NCBI RefSeq assembly: GCF_029910235.1
Contig: NZ_CP112874.1
Coordinates: forward strand, 868,001-932,000
Length of the DNA stretch: 64,000 nucleotides
Origin: Pseudanabaena galeata CCNP1313
GTDB taxonomy: Bacteria > Cyanobacteriota > Cyanobacteriia > Pseudanabaenales > Pseudanabaenaceae
Direction of reading: 5' to 3'
Part shown: one piece after another, positions 41,682-50,199 of the stretch
How the letters are laid out: the number at the start of each line of letters is the position of its first letter
Position numbering within the stretch: the first letter of the stretch is position 1
The notes under the pieces: generated by a model
Databases searched by the model: none
Told to the model about the DNA's origin: nothing
The model's input: the letters and a program-made list of their open reading frames with translations, nothing else
Translations under genes and position numbers: made by a program

Positions 41682-43985
41682 ATGTCAGGTGTAGTCCAAA
41701 GAGTTGATGAAAGTGTTGACAGTACTCCTGAAGATGAGTACAAATCACTGTTGCGCTCTTTGCGTCGTCGGAAGGGTTTTGGATTGGCTTTTGTGCGTTG
41801 TTCGCCTGCTGGTGGTGTGGAACTGATCAAGAAGGTGCGAGATGATTTACCTCAAAAACAAATTGGCATTTTAGAACTTCAAGAACCCATTGATAATTTA
41901 ATTGAGTTTGTCCAAGCTTTTCCTAATCAAGAAAATCTCAATATTTTGTTTGTAGTTGGTTTAGAAAAATCTCTAGATGAATATATTCGTTCTGGTTATG
42001 GAGGAGAAGGTGATTATTACAACCTAGATGAGATTCCACCAATTCTCAATCATCTTAATTGGCAACGCGAAAATTTTAGAGATAAATTTCGGCATATTTG
42101 TTTTGTGTTTCTATTATCATCGTTTGCAATTAAATACATCACTCGCCGTGCGCCCGATTTTTTTGATTGGGGAACTGGCATTTTCACGTTTACTAACACA
42201 GGATTAGCATTATCACATTCACAAATAAGACCTGAAGTTCAAAAAAATGAAAGATTTAGTTTGCCATATTTACTTGGTCTTATGGCATCAAGTGTAGGAT
42301 TAATCGATTTGTTAACTCATATTATTAGTCAAGATCTACCTTGGTATGTAGTACTTGGTCTTATGGCATCAAGCGTAGGATTAATCGATTTGTTAACTCA
42401 CATTATTAGTCAAGATATACCTTGGTATATCTTGGCGACTGGTTTGTTTGGTTTAATAAGTGTTAGAGTAATAATTAGCTTATTGCAACTTCGTAATGAC
42501 GAAATCATCAGAGAAATGAACTTGCTTGAGTTAATAGTTGAAATAATTAAGCAATTTCCTTTGATTGATTTTACATATTCTGGAACATTTCTTAGTCGAG
42601 GAATGATACTAGAAAAGCTTGGAAAGTATGAAGAAGCTATTGCTGCTTATGATAGGGCATTACAAATAAATTCAGACTATTACCCAGCATGGTTTAACCA
42701 AGGTATTGTATTAGGAAAAGTAGGTAGATATGAAGAATCGCTTGCAGCGCATAATAAAACAGTGGAACTCAAACCTAAAAGATATATAGCTTGGAATAAC
42801 CAAGGGGTTGCACTAGGATATGTAGGCAGATACGAAGAGGCAATTATATCATACGACAAGGCTTTGCAAATCAATCCCAACTATAGCTATGCTTCGTATA
42901 ACCGAGGCTTAGCTCTAAATGAGTTGAGTCGATATGAAGAAGCTATTGCCTCATTTGATAAAGCTTTAGAGAGTAATCTAAGATTCCATCAATCATGGTA
43001 TGAAAGAGGTATTGCACTAATTAATGTAGATAGGTATGAAGAAGCGCTCATTTCTTTTGAGCGAGCATTAGAAATTAAGCCTGACTACCAAAGTGTATGG
43101 TACAGCCGAGGTGTTGCTCTTCAAAGATTAGGTCGATATGAAGAGGCTCTGATTGCTTATACGAAGGCGATAGAAATCAACCCTAGTGATCATTCATCAT
43201 GGAAAAATCAAGGTGCTTTGTTAAGCGATAAGTTAAGTAGATATAAGGAAGCAATTGATTCATTTAATAAAGCATTGCAATTGAAACCTGATGATTTCCA
43301 ATTATGGTACAACCGAGGCGTTGCGTTAGACAATTTAGGCAGATATGAGGAGGCAATTTCTTCCTATGAAAATGCCTTACAAATTAATCCTAGTTTTGAC
43401 CAAGCACATTATAACCAAGGTATTGCATTAGGTAATTTGGGTAGGCATGAAGAAGCAATTAAATCTTTTGACAGCGCTTTAGCAATTAATCCTGAAAAAG
43501 TTGAGGCATTAAACAACCGAGGCATTGCACTAGTTAATGTAGATAAATACTATGAATCTATCAATTCATTTGACATTGCTTTGCAAATTAATTCTGACCT
43601 ATATCAAACATGGCTTAATCGGGGTTGGGCATTAGCTCATTTAAATAAATATACTGAAGCAATCTATTCCTATGATAAAGCTCTAGAAATTAAATTTGAC
43701 TATTATGAAGCATGGTACAACCGAGGCATTGCATTAGGTAATTCAAACAGATATGAGGAAGCTATTTTATCCTACGACAAAGCATTACAGCTTAATTCTG
43801 AATATCATTTAGCGTGGTATAACAAAGCTTGTGCTTATTCTCTCAAAAACAATATTGAACTTGCCTTAGAGAACCTGCAAAAAGCAATTCAACTCGATTC
43901 TGAGAAGTATCGCGAACTGGCAAAGACCGACTCGGATTTTGACAACATCCGCCACGATCTACGCTTTCAAGCCTTGATACAATAG
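41682..43985 (+). CDS. ATPase-partner domain protein with membrane segments and 13 TPRs
   Basis: A 767-aa protein. Residues about 15-175 form an alpha/beta domain, FGLAFVRCSPAGGVELIKKV, LNILFVVGLEKSLDEYI and then ICFVFLLSSFAIKYITRRAP followed by DFFDWGTGIF. The motif RAPDFFDW is matched by NAPNFVSW in the 213-aa protein at 49573. Residues about 195-270 hold hydrophobic helices, one hairpin of which is an 81-base tandem duplication. From about 303 to 740 there are 13 TPR units (WYNRGIALGNLGRYEEAI type). It starts five bases after the ATPase stop, so the two form one operon. Function unknown; it could be the sensor or effector arm of the ATPase. Confidence 0.82.
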   Translation: MSGVVQRVDESVDSTPEDEYKSLLRSLRRRKGFGLAFVRCSPAGGVELIKKVRDDLPQKQIGILELQEPIDNLIEFVQAFPNQENLNILFVVGLEKSLDEYIRSGYGGEGDYYNLDEIPPILNHLNWQRENFRDKFRHICFVFLLSSFAIKYITRRAPDFFDWGTGIFTFTNTGLALSHSQIRPEVQKNERFSLPYLLGLMASSVGLIDLLTHIISQDLPWYVVLGLMASSVGLIDLLTHIISQDIPWYILATGLFGLISVRVIISLLQLRNDEIIREMNLLELIVEIIKQFPLIDFTYSGTFLSRGMILEKLGKYEEAIAAYDRALQINSDYYPAWFNQGIVLGKVGRYEESLAAHNKTVELKPKRYIAWNNQGVALGYVGRYEEAIISYDKALQINPNYSYASYNRGLALNELSRYEEAIASFDKALESNLRFHQSWYERGIALINVDRYEEALISFERALEIKPDYQSVWYSRGVALQRLGRYEEALIAYTKAIEINPSDHSSWKNQGALLSDKLSRYKEAIDSFNKALQLKPDDFQLWYNRGVALDNLGRYEEAISSYENALQINPSFDQAHYNQGIALGNLGRHEEAIKSFDSALAINPEKVEALNNRGIALVNVDKYYESINSFDIALQINSDLYQTWLNRGWALAHLNKYTEAIYSYDKALEIKFDYYEAWYNRGIALGNSNRYEEAILSYDKALQLNSEYHLAWYNKACAYSLKNNIELALENLQKAIQLDSEKYRELAKTDSDFDNIRHDLRFQALIQ
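42271..42432 (+). repeat. 81-base in-frame tandem duplication
   Basis: Units 42271-42351 and 42352-42432 are near identical and encode LGLMASSVGLIDLLTHIISQ (D(L/I)PWY) twice. Only a handful of substitutions separate them. The duplication adds one hydrophobic segment to the membrane region. Confidence 0.9.
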
Positions 43986-43997
43986 GAGAAAAATACC

Positions 43998-44222
43998 ATG
44001 ATTACAACTACAGAAATCCTCCAAACCATTCCCAAACTTTCTCAAGAAGATTGCTTCCAAATAGCAGAAATACTTCTACAAAGACTACTAACTCAAACAA
44101 AACCCACCCGCACTCAAATCAACCAACAGCTAAAAATCGCCGCCTTACTTGCCGTTGATGACTACACCAACGATCCAGAGCTAACATCCCTAACTGCCCT
44201 TGATGGTGAAGACTTTTACTAA
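43998..44222 (+). CDS. Small antitoxin-like protein
   Basis: A 74-aa protein, MITTTEILQTIPKLSQEDCF...LLAVDDYTNDPELTSLTALD-GEDFY. The helical N-terminus and the DYTNDxELTxxTALDGEDF ending are typical of small cyanobacterial antitoxins that precede MazF- or PIN-like toxins. No such toxin follows; the next gene is DUF433. It lies 12 bases after the TPR gene, after a GGAGAA ribosome-binding site, so it may belong to the same transcript. Confidence 0.7.
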   Translation: MITTTEILQTIPKLSQEDCFQIAEILLQRLLTQTKPTRTQINQQLKIAALLAVDDYTNDPELTSLTALDGEDFY

Positions 44223-44262
44223 ATAGTTGTTTTAGATATTAATTCCCATAGGAGATAAACCC

Positions 44263-44562
44263 ATGAGCATAGTCTTAGAACGCGAAGCACCACCCTTTCG
44301 AGAAGAAGAAACAGGAGCAATCCGCATCGGCAAGACTAGAGTACTTCTAGAACTAGTAATCAGAGCATTCCTAGACGGAGCATCCCCCGAAACTATTGTG
44401 CAGCAATACTCCACCTTATCCCTATCCGACACTTACAGCGCGATCGCCTACTACCTTCGCCATCAAGAAACCGTAGAAGCCTATCTCCAACAAAGAGAAC
44501 AAATCGCCGCAAAAGTTCAGCAACGATTCCAAGAACTGCAACCCGATATGAGCCTAATGTGA
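44263..44562 (+). CDS. DUF433 family protein
   Basis: A 99-aa DUF433 protein: AIRIGKTRVLLELVIRAFLD, GASPETIVQQYSTLSLSDTY and SAIAYYLRHQETVEAYL. Such proteins are antitoxin-like partners of DUF5615 PIN-like proteins, but here no DUF5615 gene follows. A GGAGAT ribosome-binding site lies upstream. It is the second DUF433 gene in the window (the other at 13063). Confidence 0.85.
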   Translation: MSIVLEREAPPFREEETGAIRIGKTRVLLELVIRAFLDGASPETIVQQYSTLSLSDTYSAIAYYLRHQETVEAYLQQREQIAAKVQQRFQELQPDMSLM

Positions 44563-44602
44563 TCAAAGCTTTTACACTTGATAAAAGTAAGAGAAAAACA
44601 CC

Positions 44603-44698
44603 ATGACTACCTTACTCGAACAAACCTTTACCGCCGCTACTAAAAGATACCCCGATCAAACCATAACTCTAGTAGATGCCATAACCGCAGTTCTATAA
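44603..44698 (+). pseudogene. 31-codon remnant of a small gene
   Basis: ATG ... TAA coding MTTLLEQTFTAATKRYPDQT then ITLVDAITAVL. The start resembles cyanobacterial small antitoxins (MTTLLEQALTAASKL-type), but the sequence stops early. It may be a decayed gene; a real micro-protein cannot be excluded. Confidence 0.4.
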
Positions 44699-44762
44699 CT
44701 TTTAGAAATTGAGATAAAATGGGTTACAGAGCCTTGCACTGTAAGTAAAAAATGTAGAAATT

Positions 44763-45077
44763 ATGACAGGTGCAGAACTCCGTCAGTCGATCGCCAATAA
44801 ATGGGACTATTCCTATGACGTACAATTACGCAAAACACAGGGTAAAATTTTCCTGCAAGTAATGTGGCGCTATCAAGAGCAACAATCTTTTTCGATGAAT
44901 GAAGCCGAATTTATCCAACATTTGGACGTGATCGCCTCATATCTCAGTGACTGGGGTGTAGTCGAGCAAGTGCAAAAATTTATTGAAGTGACCAAAGAAC
45001 GCCCCCGCCTCGGTAAAGCGGTAAGTATTCCCCTGCAAATAGGTGAGCGATCGCTAGAGTGGCTCATAGGGAATTAA
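44763..45077 (+). CDS. DUF3067 family protein
   Basis: A 104-aa protein, MTGAELRQSIANKWDYSYDV, QLRKTQGKIFLQVMWRYQEQ, then FIQHLDVIASYLSDWG, which I recognise as DUF3067, a family of cyanobacteria and plastids of unknown function. Soluble, no motif for catalysis. It is followed by a perfect 55-base palindrome. Confidence 0.85.
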   Translation: MTGAELRQSIANKWDYSYDVQLRKTQGKIFLQVMWRYQEQQSFSMNEAEFIQHLDVIASYLSDWGVVEQVQKFIEVTKERPRLGKAVSIPLQIGERSLEWLIGN

Positions 45078-45078
45078 C

Positions 45079-45336
45079 CATCTAAGAACAGTTATTGTGG
45101 ACGCAAAGCGCCCACAATAACTGTTCTTAGATGAAAAATAAATAAACGCAGACAATTCACAAACCCTGCAAGTATTTATACCAAAACACAAAATGGCTAT
45201 GCCATTTTGTGTTTTGGTATAAATACTTGAACACACAGTGCTTTGCGCTCAAACTCAAACCCATAAAGTTGCGACTCGCAGGGTCGCAACTTTATGGGTT
45301 TGAGTAGTTTATTTTGGACGGATACTTATAAAAGTT
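45079..45336. repeat. Three large palindromes in a 420-base gap
   Basis: The gap 45078-45497 has no gene. Palindromes lie at 45079-45133 (CATCTAAGAACAGTTATTG arms), 45169-45229 (CAAGTATTTATACCAAAACA arms with AAAATGGC-tat-GCCATTTT centre) and 45254-45304 (CTCAAACCCATAAAGTTGCG arms, family C centre, with the GTCC/AAGTA flank to 45336). From 45337 to 45497 nothing is recognised apart from AT-rich sequence before the GAF gene. Confidence 0.8.
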
Positions 45337-45497
45337 CATAAAATCAATAAAAATTATGGCGCATTGCTGACTTTCTAAGCTAAAGATTGTACGATTGTGT
45401 TGTAATACTTTTTATAATCTTAAATTTCTAGAAATTCTATTTTATTTCGCTACGTCGCTCTAACCATACCTAAGTCTAAAAACGTCAGGGCAAAAAT

Positions 45498-48278
45498 ATG
45501 AGTCAAGCAGGAGCTAACCCATGGGATCGCCAATTTGTTAACCTTGGGCGAATCATGCAGTTCTTGCGTGATGAGGACAGTATTGACAACCTATTGACTG
45601 CAACCCTCGATTATCTTCGAGACAATTTTGAGTACAAACTGCTCTGGATTGGGCTGTATGACGCAGAAAACCACCGTCTTACTGGTAAAGGTGGCACAAC
45701 TCCTGCTGGAGAAATCAAATTTTTAAAAGAGAGATTTAATCTCAATGCAGGCGATCTACTCGATCAGGTGATTTTGCAACGCAAGCCTGTACCGATCGCT
45801 GATTTGCGTCAAGAGAAACGCAGTGGCGAATGGCAAAAGTTAGCCCAAAAGTTTGATATTCAAGGCACTTTGCTTTGGCCGATCTACCACCGCGATCGCA
45901 GTTTTGGCGTAGTCCTTTTAGGCTCGAACCTATGGAATGTTACCCCGCGCAACGAAGAAAGAGCCAGACTCTCGGTCGTCCTAGGTAGTCTTGGCTCAAC
46001 GCTCAGCCGTCTTAACGACGAGTGGCATCATCACAACACTAAGCGTCCTGACGAGCCGTTACTGCAAATCCTCTCAAAAATCCGCAATGTCCCAGCCCTT
46101 AACGAGCGTCTTGAAGAGATTGTGCAGGAAACCCATAGCTTTGTCATGCCCGACCATACCAGCATCTATTGGTTTGAACGCGAACACCAATATTTCTGGA
46201 GGCGAGTTGCCAATCGTCAACCAGGTCCCAAATCTAAGCAAGCTGTTGACAATACGGCGGGAGTAACTGTCCAAAATGCCCCTACCCTGTATCAAGCCTT
46301 ATCTAAAGATCAGGTAGTAGTGGTAGTTGATGCTAAATCTATGACCAAAGGCGAAGTAAGTAATCGGGTCATGGAACAATTTGGGGCTGTTTCGATTATT
46401 ATTGCGCCGATATTTTTTCAATCAGAACTCTTAGGCTTTTTGTCAGTCGAAGGTGATGAACCCCGTCTATGGACAGATGATGAGCGTAATTTTGTGCGCG
46501 GTGCAGCCCAACTAGCTGCCATTACTGCACCCCTAGAAGAAATGGAAGTAACTCTTGACCGCATTGCTTCCGATCAAATTCTCACCGCAGGCATTGCAAG
46601 GGCGATCTATTCAGATAACGATTGGCAGAGCGCCCTCGATCAAGCTGCGGAGCAGCTTTGTCAGCGTCTAGGGCTAGAGCGCTTTTGGGTGGCGACCTAT
46701 GACAAAGACAATGATGTATTTAAGATTGATTTTCAGTACCATCCTAAAAATCGCCGCCCACTTCCCACGATCTTACCAGGATTAGCCCCTGTGGATGTGC
46801 AGATGATGGAGCAGTCTCCTGATGCAGCAACCGTCGAGAATCTGGATAGTGATTTTAAATTTCTCTCATGGCGAACTCCCCTACTTGATCTAGATGTGCG
46901 ATCGATGATTGTCAGTAGTACTTCAATGGGGAAGTCCCTCGAAGGTATTCTTGCCGTGGCTCACGAAGCACCACGTACATGGTCACGACCAGAGCGGGAG
47001 ATGGTGCAAGCAGTTGCTCAACAGATTGGGTTAATCGTTCACCAAAATGAATTGCAGCGCTTGTCCGATGAACGTCAAAAGTCGCATCAGGCGGTTCAGT
47101 TTGGTTTGGTTGCCCTTCAACAATGCAATGCTCTTGAGAAGCTGCACCATACAGCTACACAGTTAATGGCTCAGGTTACCCAATCACCTCTGGCTGTACT
47201 AGTAGTATGGCTCCCGGGGCGGCAAGGTGGACAAATTGCTTCGGTATTTGCTAGCCGCGACGAATATCAACTCACAATTAGCGAAACTCTGCTGGCGATC
47301 GAAGAAGATCCTCTTGCTCAGTGGGCGATCCAGAGCGAGGGCATTCTACCGCTAAGTATTCACGATTTACCAGAACAGACTAAGGCTTGGCTAAATGCGC
47401 CTGCCCTTGGACATTTAATGGTGACTGCATTACGCACAACTCCTGATCACCAACCTACAGGGATGATTTTGGTGGCCGATCGCGTAGGACGACGCTGGGT
47501 CGATCGCCAATTGCAAGCATTTAATATGTTGGCAAATCAGCTAGCTTGGTCTCGCCGCCATCTCTTACTAGTCGATCACCTTAAGCACAATCGTCAAGAG
47601 TTGGAACGGCTTAATTGGTACAAGCACCGTCGTTTAGAAGATATCTATCGCACTGTTAGTACAGGAGTACAGCGTTTATTAGATTCAGATGCTAGGGCAA
47701 ATGGCACTGGTGGCATCAATAACATTACGCTACAAAGTTCTCTCAAACAATTGCAGGGTTCTCTATCGCCACTCCCACAAATTATCCGTAAGGAGCAATG
47801 GCGCTTACGCCCCAACTATGAGACTGCTCCCCTTGCGGGTATGCTCAAACGGGCCTTAGAGCGCGTTGATTCGTTAGTAAAACAACGTCAGATCTGGTCG
47901 CAGGTACATAACCAAGCCAATGTGGTTGTGGGTGGTGACATCGCCAAGATGGAAATGATTTTAAATGAGTTGTTGTTATTTGCCTGTGGGCGATCGGAGG
48001 TTGGCGGTCGCATCGATCTTTGGTGTCGTCAGATTGACGAAAAGCTTTTAGAGCTTTCGATTACTGACTACGGTGTGGTTGATGCGTCTTTATTGCAAGA
48101 GTTGCATCAAGGTCGAGCGATCGATCCCCTATCACCTTCGCTATTAGATCAACCCCCCGGATTACATCTTGCGATTTGCCAGAGTCTTATGATAGAGGCT
48201 GGTGGTGAACTATCTCTCTATCAATTAGAAGATAATCGCATTCTCAGTCGTCTCATCTTGCCTCTTTCTAGCTCATAA
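45498..48278 (+). CDS. Multi-GAF protein with degenerate histidine-kinase tail
   Basis: A 926-aa soluble protein. It has three GAF-like domains (about 20-175, 205-345 and 360-510) and a fourth, weaker one (about 530-690). A helical region at about 695-740 contains HRRLEDIYRTVS where a kinase would have its phospho-accepting helix. The last 140 residues look like a worn HATPase domain: LNELLLFACGR in place of the N box, ELSITDYGVVD in place of DxGxG, and GLHLAICQSLMIEAGGELS as the last box. The ATP-binding glycines are mostly absent, so catalytic kinase activity is doubtful. It is likely a sensory adaptor or a pseudokinase; GAF ligands (bilin or small molecules) cannot be judged. Confidence 0.8.
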   Translation: MSQAGANPWDRQFVNLGRIMQFLRDEDSIDNLLTATLDYLRDNFEYKLLWIGLYDAENHRLTGKGGTTPAGEIKFLKERFNLNAGDLLDQVILQRKPVPIADLRQEKRSGEWQKLAQKFDIQGTLLWPIYHRDRSFGVVLLGSNLWNVTPRNEERARLSVVLGSLGSTLSRLNDEWHHHNTKRPDEPLLQILSKIRNVPALNERLEEIVQETHSFVMPDHTSIYWFEREHQYFWRRVANRQPGPKSKQAVDNTAGVTVQNAPTLYQALSKDQVVVVVDAKSMTKGEVSNRVMEQFGAVSIIIAPIFFQSELLGFLSVEGDEPRLWTDDERNFVRGAAQLAAITAPLEEMEVTLDRIASDQILTAGIARAIYSDNDWQSALDQAAEQLCQRLGLERFWVATYDKDNDVFKIDFQYHPKNRRPLPTILPGLAPVDVQMMEQSPDAATVENLDSDFKFLSWRTPLLDLDVRSMIVSSTSMGKSLEGILAVAHEAPRTWSRPEREMVQAVAQQIGLIVHQNELQRLSDERQKSHQAVQFGLVALQQCNALEKLHHTATQLMAQVTQSPLAVLVVWLPGRQGGQIASVFASRDEYQLTISETLLAIEEDPLAQWAIQSEGILPLSIHDLPEQTKAWLNAPALGHLMVTALRTTPDHQPTGMILVADRVGRRWVDRQLQAFNMLANQLAWSRRHLLLVDHLKHNRQELERLNWYKHRRLEDIYRTVSTGVQRLLDSDARANGTGGINNITLQSSLKQLQGSLSPLPQIIRKEQWRLRPNYETAPLAGMLKRALERVDSLVKQRQIWSQVHNQANVVVGGDIAKMEMILNELLLFACGRSEVGGRIDLWCRQIDEKLLELSITDYGVVDASLLQELHQGRAIDPLSPSLLDQPPGLHLAICQSLMIEAGGELSLYQLEDNRILSRLILPLSSS

Positions 48279-48289
48279 CTGGGTAGTCC

Positions 48290-48400
48290 AAAATAGCTAT
48301 CAGGACGGAGAAGACCCCGATCTGATTTCAAAAAGTCGATTTTACGAATTCCCAATATTTCCAGAAAATGATTGCCCAATATCACGCTAAATCCATATAT
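48290..48400 (-). pseudogene. Fragment of an IS4-family transposase
   Basis: The minus strand codes NHFLEILGIRKIDFLKSDRG, which lines up with NRFLEIFGDRKIDFLTADRE of the complete transposase at 40351-41412, with the DNA also clearly similar (TTTCTGGAAATATT, AAAATCGACTTTTTGA). Only about 25-30 codons remain and the ends cannot be defined. It shows that related elements have been active here before. Confidence 0.75.
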
Positions 48401-48514
48401 TGGGCTTGGGAGTGCGATCTCCATCTTAATTCTGCTCGTTCCTGCGATCGCAAGAGCATTTCAATGTCGTCAAAGTTCTGTAAATACAGAAGATTAGGTA
48501 GATTTACTCCTTCC
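48389..48514 (-). other. Unassigned open stretch behind the DUF29 gene
   Basis: The minus strand is open for about 42 codons without a start: EGVNLPNLLYLQNFDDIEML followed by LRSQERAELRWRSHSQAQYM and a stop just before the transposase fragment. The composition is coding-like, so it may be the tail of a gene cut off by the rearrangement. I do not recognise the family. Confidence 0.3.
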
Positions 48515-48949
48515 CTACTCTTCTAGGTTCGTTGAGATTAAGATAATGGCGCGATCGCTGATTTCGTCACGGTTAACTAATTTTGCTAATTCTTTTAGGG
48601 TATGTAGCCCTTCTTCAACTTCTGCGGCAGCGCGATCGAGTGCTTCTGGGTAGGCTTCTAAAATGGCTAGGCGTAACTCATCGGTATTTAGATATGTACC
48701 GCCTGCTTTACGTCGTTTATTTTTAGTTTGAATACTGCGAATAGAGTTACGAATTGACAGATCCCAAGATCTGGTGGTGCGATTTTCGGCTTGCTGTTTG
48801 ATTAGGTGCATAAGCAAAACTACGGCATAGCTACGGATATTGTTGATTTTATCGTCTCTACTCATTTCTTCTAGTTCGTCAACTATTGCCAAAGCTCCAG
48901 ACATATCGCCTTTAATTAGCAATTCCCTTAACGTCAAAAGTTCTTCCAT
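48515..48949 (-). CDS. DUF29 family protein
   Basis: A protein of about 144 aa from ATG 48949 (MEELLTLRELL); the frame is open to 48982. The core YAVVLLMHLIKQQAENRTTR, then SWDLSIRNSIRSIQTKNKRR, and the helical end fit DUF29, which is widespread in cyanobacteria and often found near toxin-antitoxin and mobile genes. Gene order: last of a minus-strand series starting with the ATPase at 51427. Function unknown. Confidence 0.75.
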   Translation of the reverse strand: MEELLTLRELLIKGDMSGALAIVDELEEMSRDDKINNIRSYAVVLLMHLIKQQAENRTTRSWDLSIRNSIRSIQTKNKRRKAGGTYLNTDELRLAILEAYPEALDRAAAEVEEGLHTLKELAKLVNRDEISDRAIILISTNLEE

Positions 48950-49010
48950 ATTTTTGTTGTGTGAGAATGCGATATATTGCAATTACAAAGGTTTTGGGTA
49001 GGAACAAAGC

Positions 49011-49598
49011 TCATGACGTACGAGGCTTGTCACGGATATTCATGCCATACAAAAACATATGGAGAATTTCGAGAGGCGACATCGGTGGACTATGAATCAT
49101 GATGTCGTCATTGTTGGGATGAAGATGAAAACGTATATTTCGCTCATCGTTGTTATGATCTGGCAGATTCAGATCAATTCTTAGAAAAGGAACTTTATTC
49201 TCTCCCTCTTTTTGAGGGAACCTTATTTCAAAATCAAATCCTATAATTCGAGCAGGTTTGCAAGTTTCATCGATAGTGATTGCGAAATCGAACCAGCAGC
49301 CATTGTGAAGTTTAAAATGGGGAATATCCTGAGTGCGATTGAAATTTTTGCCTCCACCCATAATTTCTGTATAGCCTTTTTTACCAATTTGAGATGATGC
49401 ACCTTTTTTAAGCAACTTACGAATTTCATCTTGCTTGGCATTTAAAATCTTTTCATCACTGGCAGTTGTTAAGCATTTTAAAATTTCTGCCCATAAAGAA
49501 GTTGCATTTTTTATTTCAAGGTATGTGTTGCTTAGAGAGCGTTCTTGAATTTCAACACATATCTTTTGCCAATTACTTTTGTCGCTCAAGCAAGTCAC
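49011..49598 (-). CDS. Conserved-looking 195-aa protein of unknown function, third gene of the ATPase operon
   Basis: Not recognised. The first 85 residues are helical; a Gly/Lys patch (KKGYTEIMGGGKNF) follows; the C-terminal 100 residues are beta-rich with distinctive stretches GFDFEIRFP, FLRIDLNLPDHN, IRFHLHPNNDDIMIHSPPMS and PLEILHMFLYG. The spacing of D, H and N residues (D-x-E-x-R, D-x-N, H-x-H) suggests a possible metal or nuclease-like site, but this is a guess. It overlaps the upstream 213-aa gene by 26 bases, so expression is coupled to it. Confidence 0.75.
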   Translation of the reverse strand: MTCLSDKSNWQKICVEIQERSLSNTYLEIKNATSLWAEILKCLTTASDEKILNAKQDEIRKLLKKGASSQIGKKGYTEIMGGGKNFNRTQDIPHFKLHNGCWFDFAITIDETCKPARIIGFDFEIRFPQKEGENKVPFLRIDLNLPDHNNDERNIRFHLHPNNDDIMIHSPPMSPLEILHMFLYGMNIRDKPRTS

Positions 49599-50199
49599 CT
49601 CGATTAAGTAAAATTAGCCACTCCCCATACTCTGGATCGGTCGGAAGTTGACGATTTTCAGCTAAAGCAATCACTTCGTCATTAGTTTTACCTGTCCATT
49701 CTTGTAGTGCTGCTAGGCGGCGATCGCATTCTTCATCACTTAGTATTTCTGCATCTTTTTTTAGATAATATATTCTTGCACCTAACCAACTTACAAAGTT
49801 AGGAGCGTTATGTATCATTAAATCATTAGCTTGCTCAGAAAGTACAAGTAATCCTCCTTTATTACCTTTATCTAATCGACTTCTCAAAGCATCAAAAATT
49901 TTCCATTCGCTATTATCCCAAGTATCTAATTGCCATAGCAAAAAATATTCTTCTGATGCTTCACTAATCTGGTTAATTAAAGCTCTTGCTCCAGACTCAC
50001 CAGATATAGTAACCGTACTACATTCACTAAAAATTTCGATAGTATCTTGCAAATCTGTAATTATCGATTGCATATCATCAATATCAACAACAAGAACCAT
50101 CCAGATATTTCCATCTGGTCGCGCTCCAATTTTTTGCAATAACTCATCTATAGAAGATAGTTTATTATTCACATCTAAAAAAGATAATAAATTATCCAT
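49573..50199 (-). CDS. ATPase-partner protein with APNFVSW motif
   Basis: The ATG at 50199 (MDNLLSFLDVNNKL) overlaps the ATPase stop by eight bases (ATGGATAA) and is the likely start (208 aa); the frame is open to 50214. An alpha/beta core of about 150 residues has strands MVLVVDIDD, STVTISG, YFLLWQLDTWD and GLLVLSEQAN, ending NAPNFVSWLGARIYYL. This order and motif correspond to the N-terminal domain of the 767-aa TPR protein at 41682 (ICFVFLLS, RRAPDFFDWGTGIFTF). No Walker motif, so it looks like an inactive RecA-like partner. The C-terminal 50 residues are acidic and helical. Confidence 0.75.
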   Translation of the reverse strand: MDNLLSFLDVNNKLSSIDELLQKIGARPDGNIWMVLVVDIDDMQSIITDLQDTIEIFSECSTVTISGESGARALINQISEASEEYFLLWQLDTWDNSEWKIFDALRSRLDKGNKGGLLVLSEQANDLMIHNAPNFVSWLGARIYYLKKDAEILSDEECDRRLAALQEWTGKTNDEVIALAENRQLPTDPEYGEWLILLNRGDLLERQK

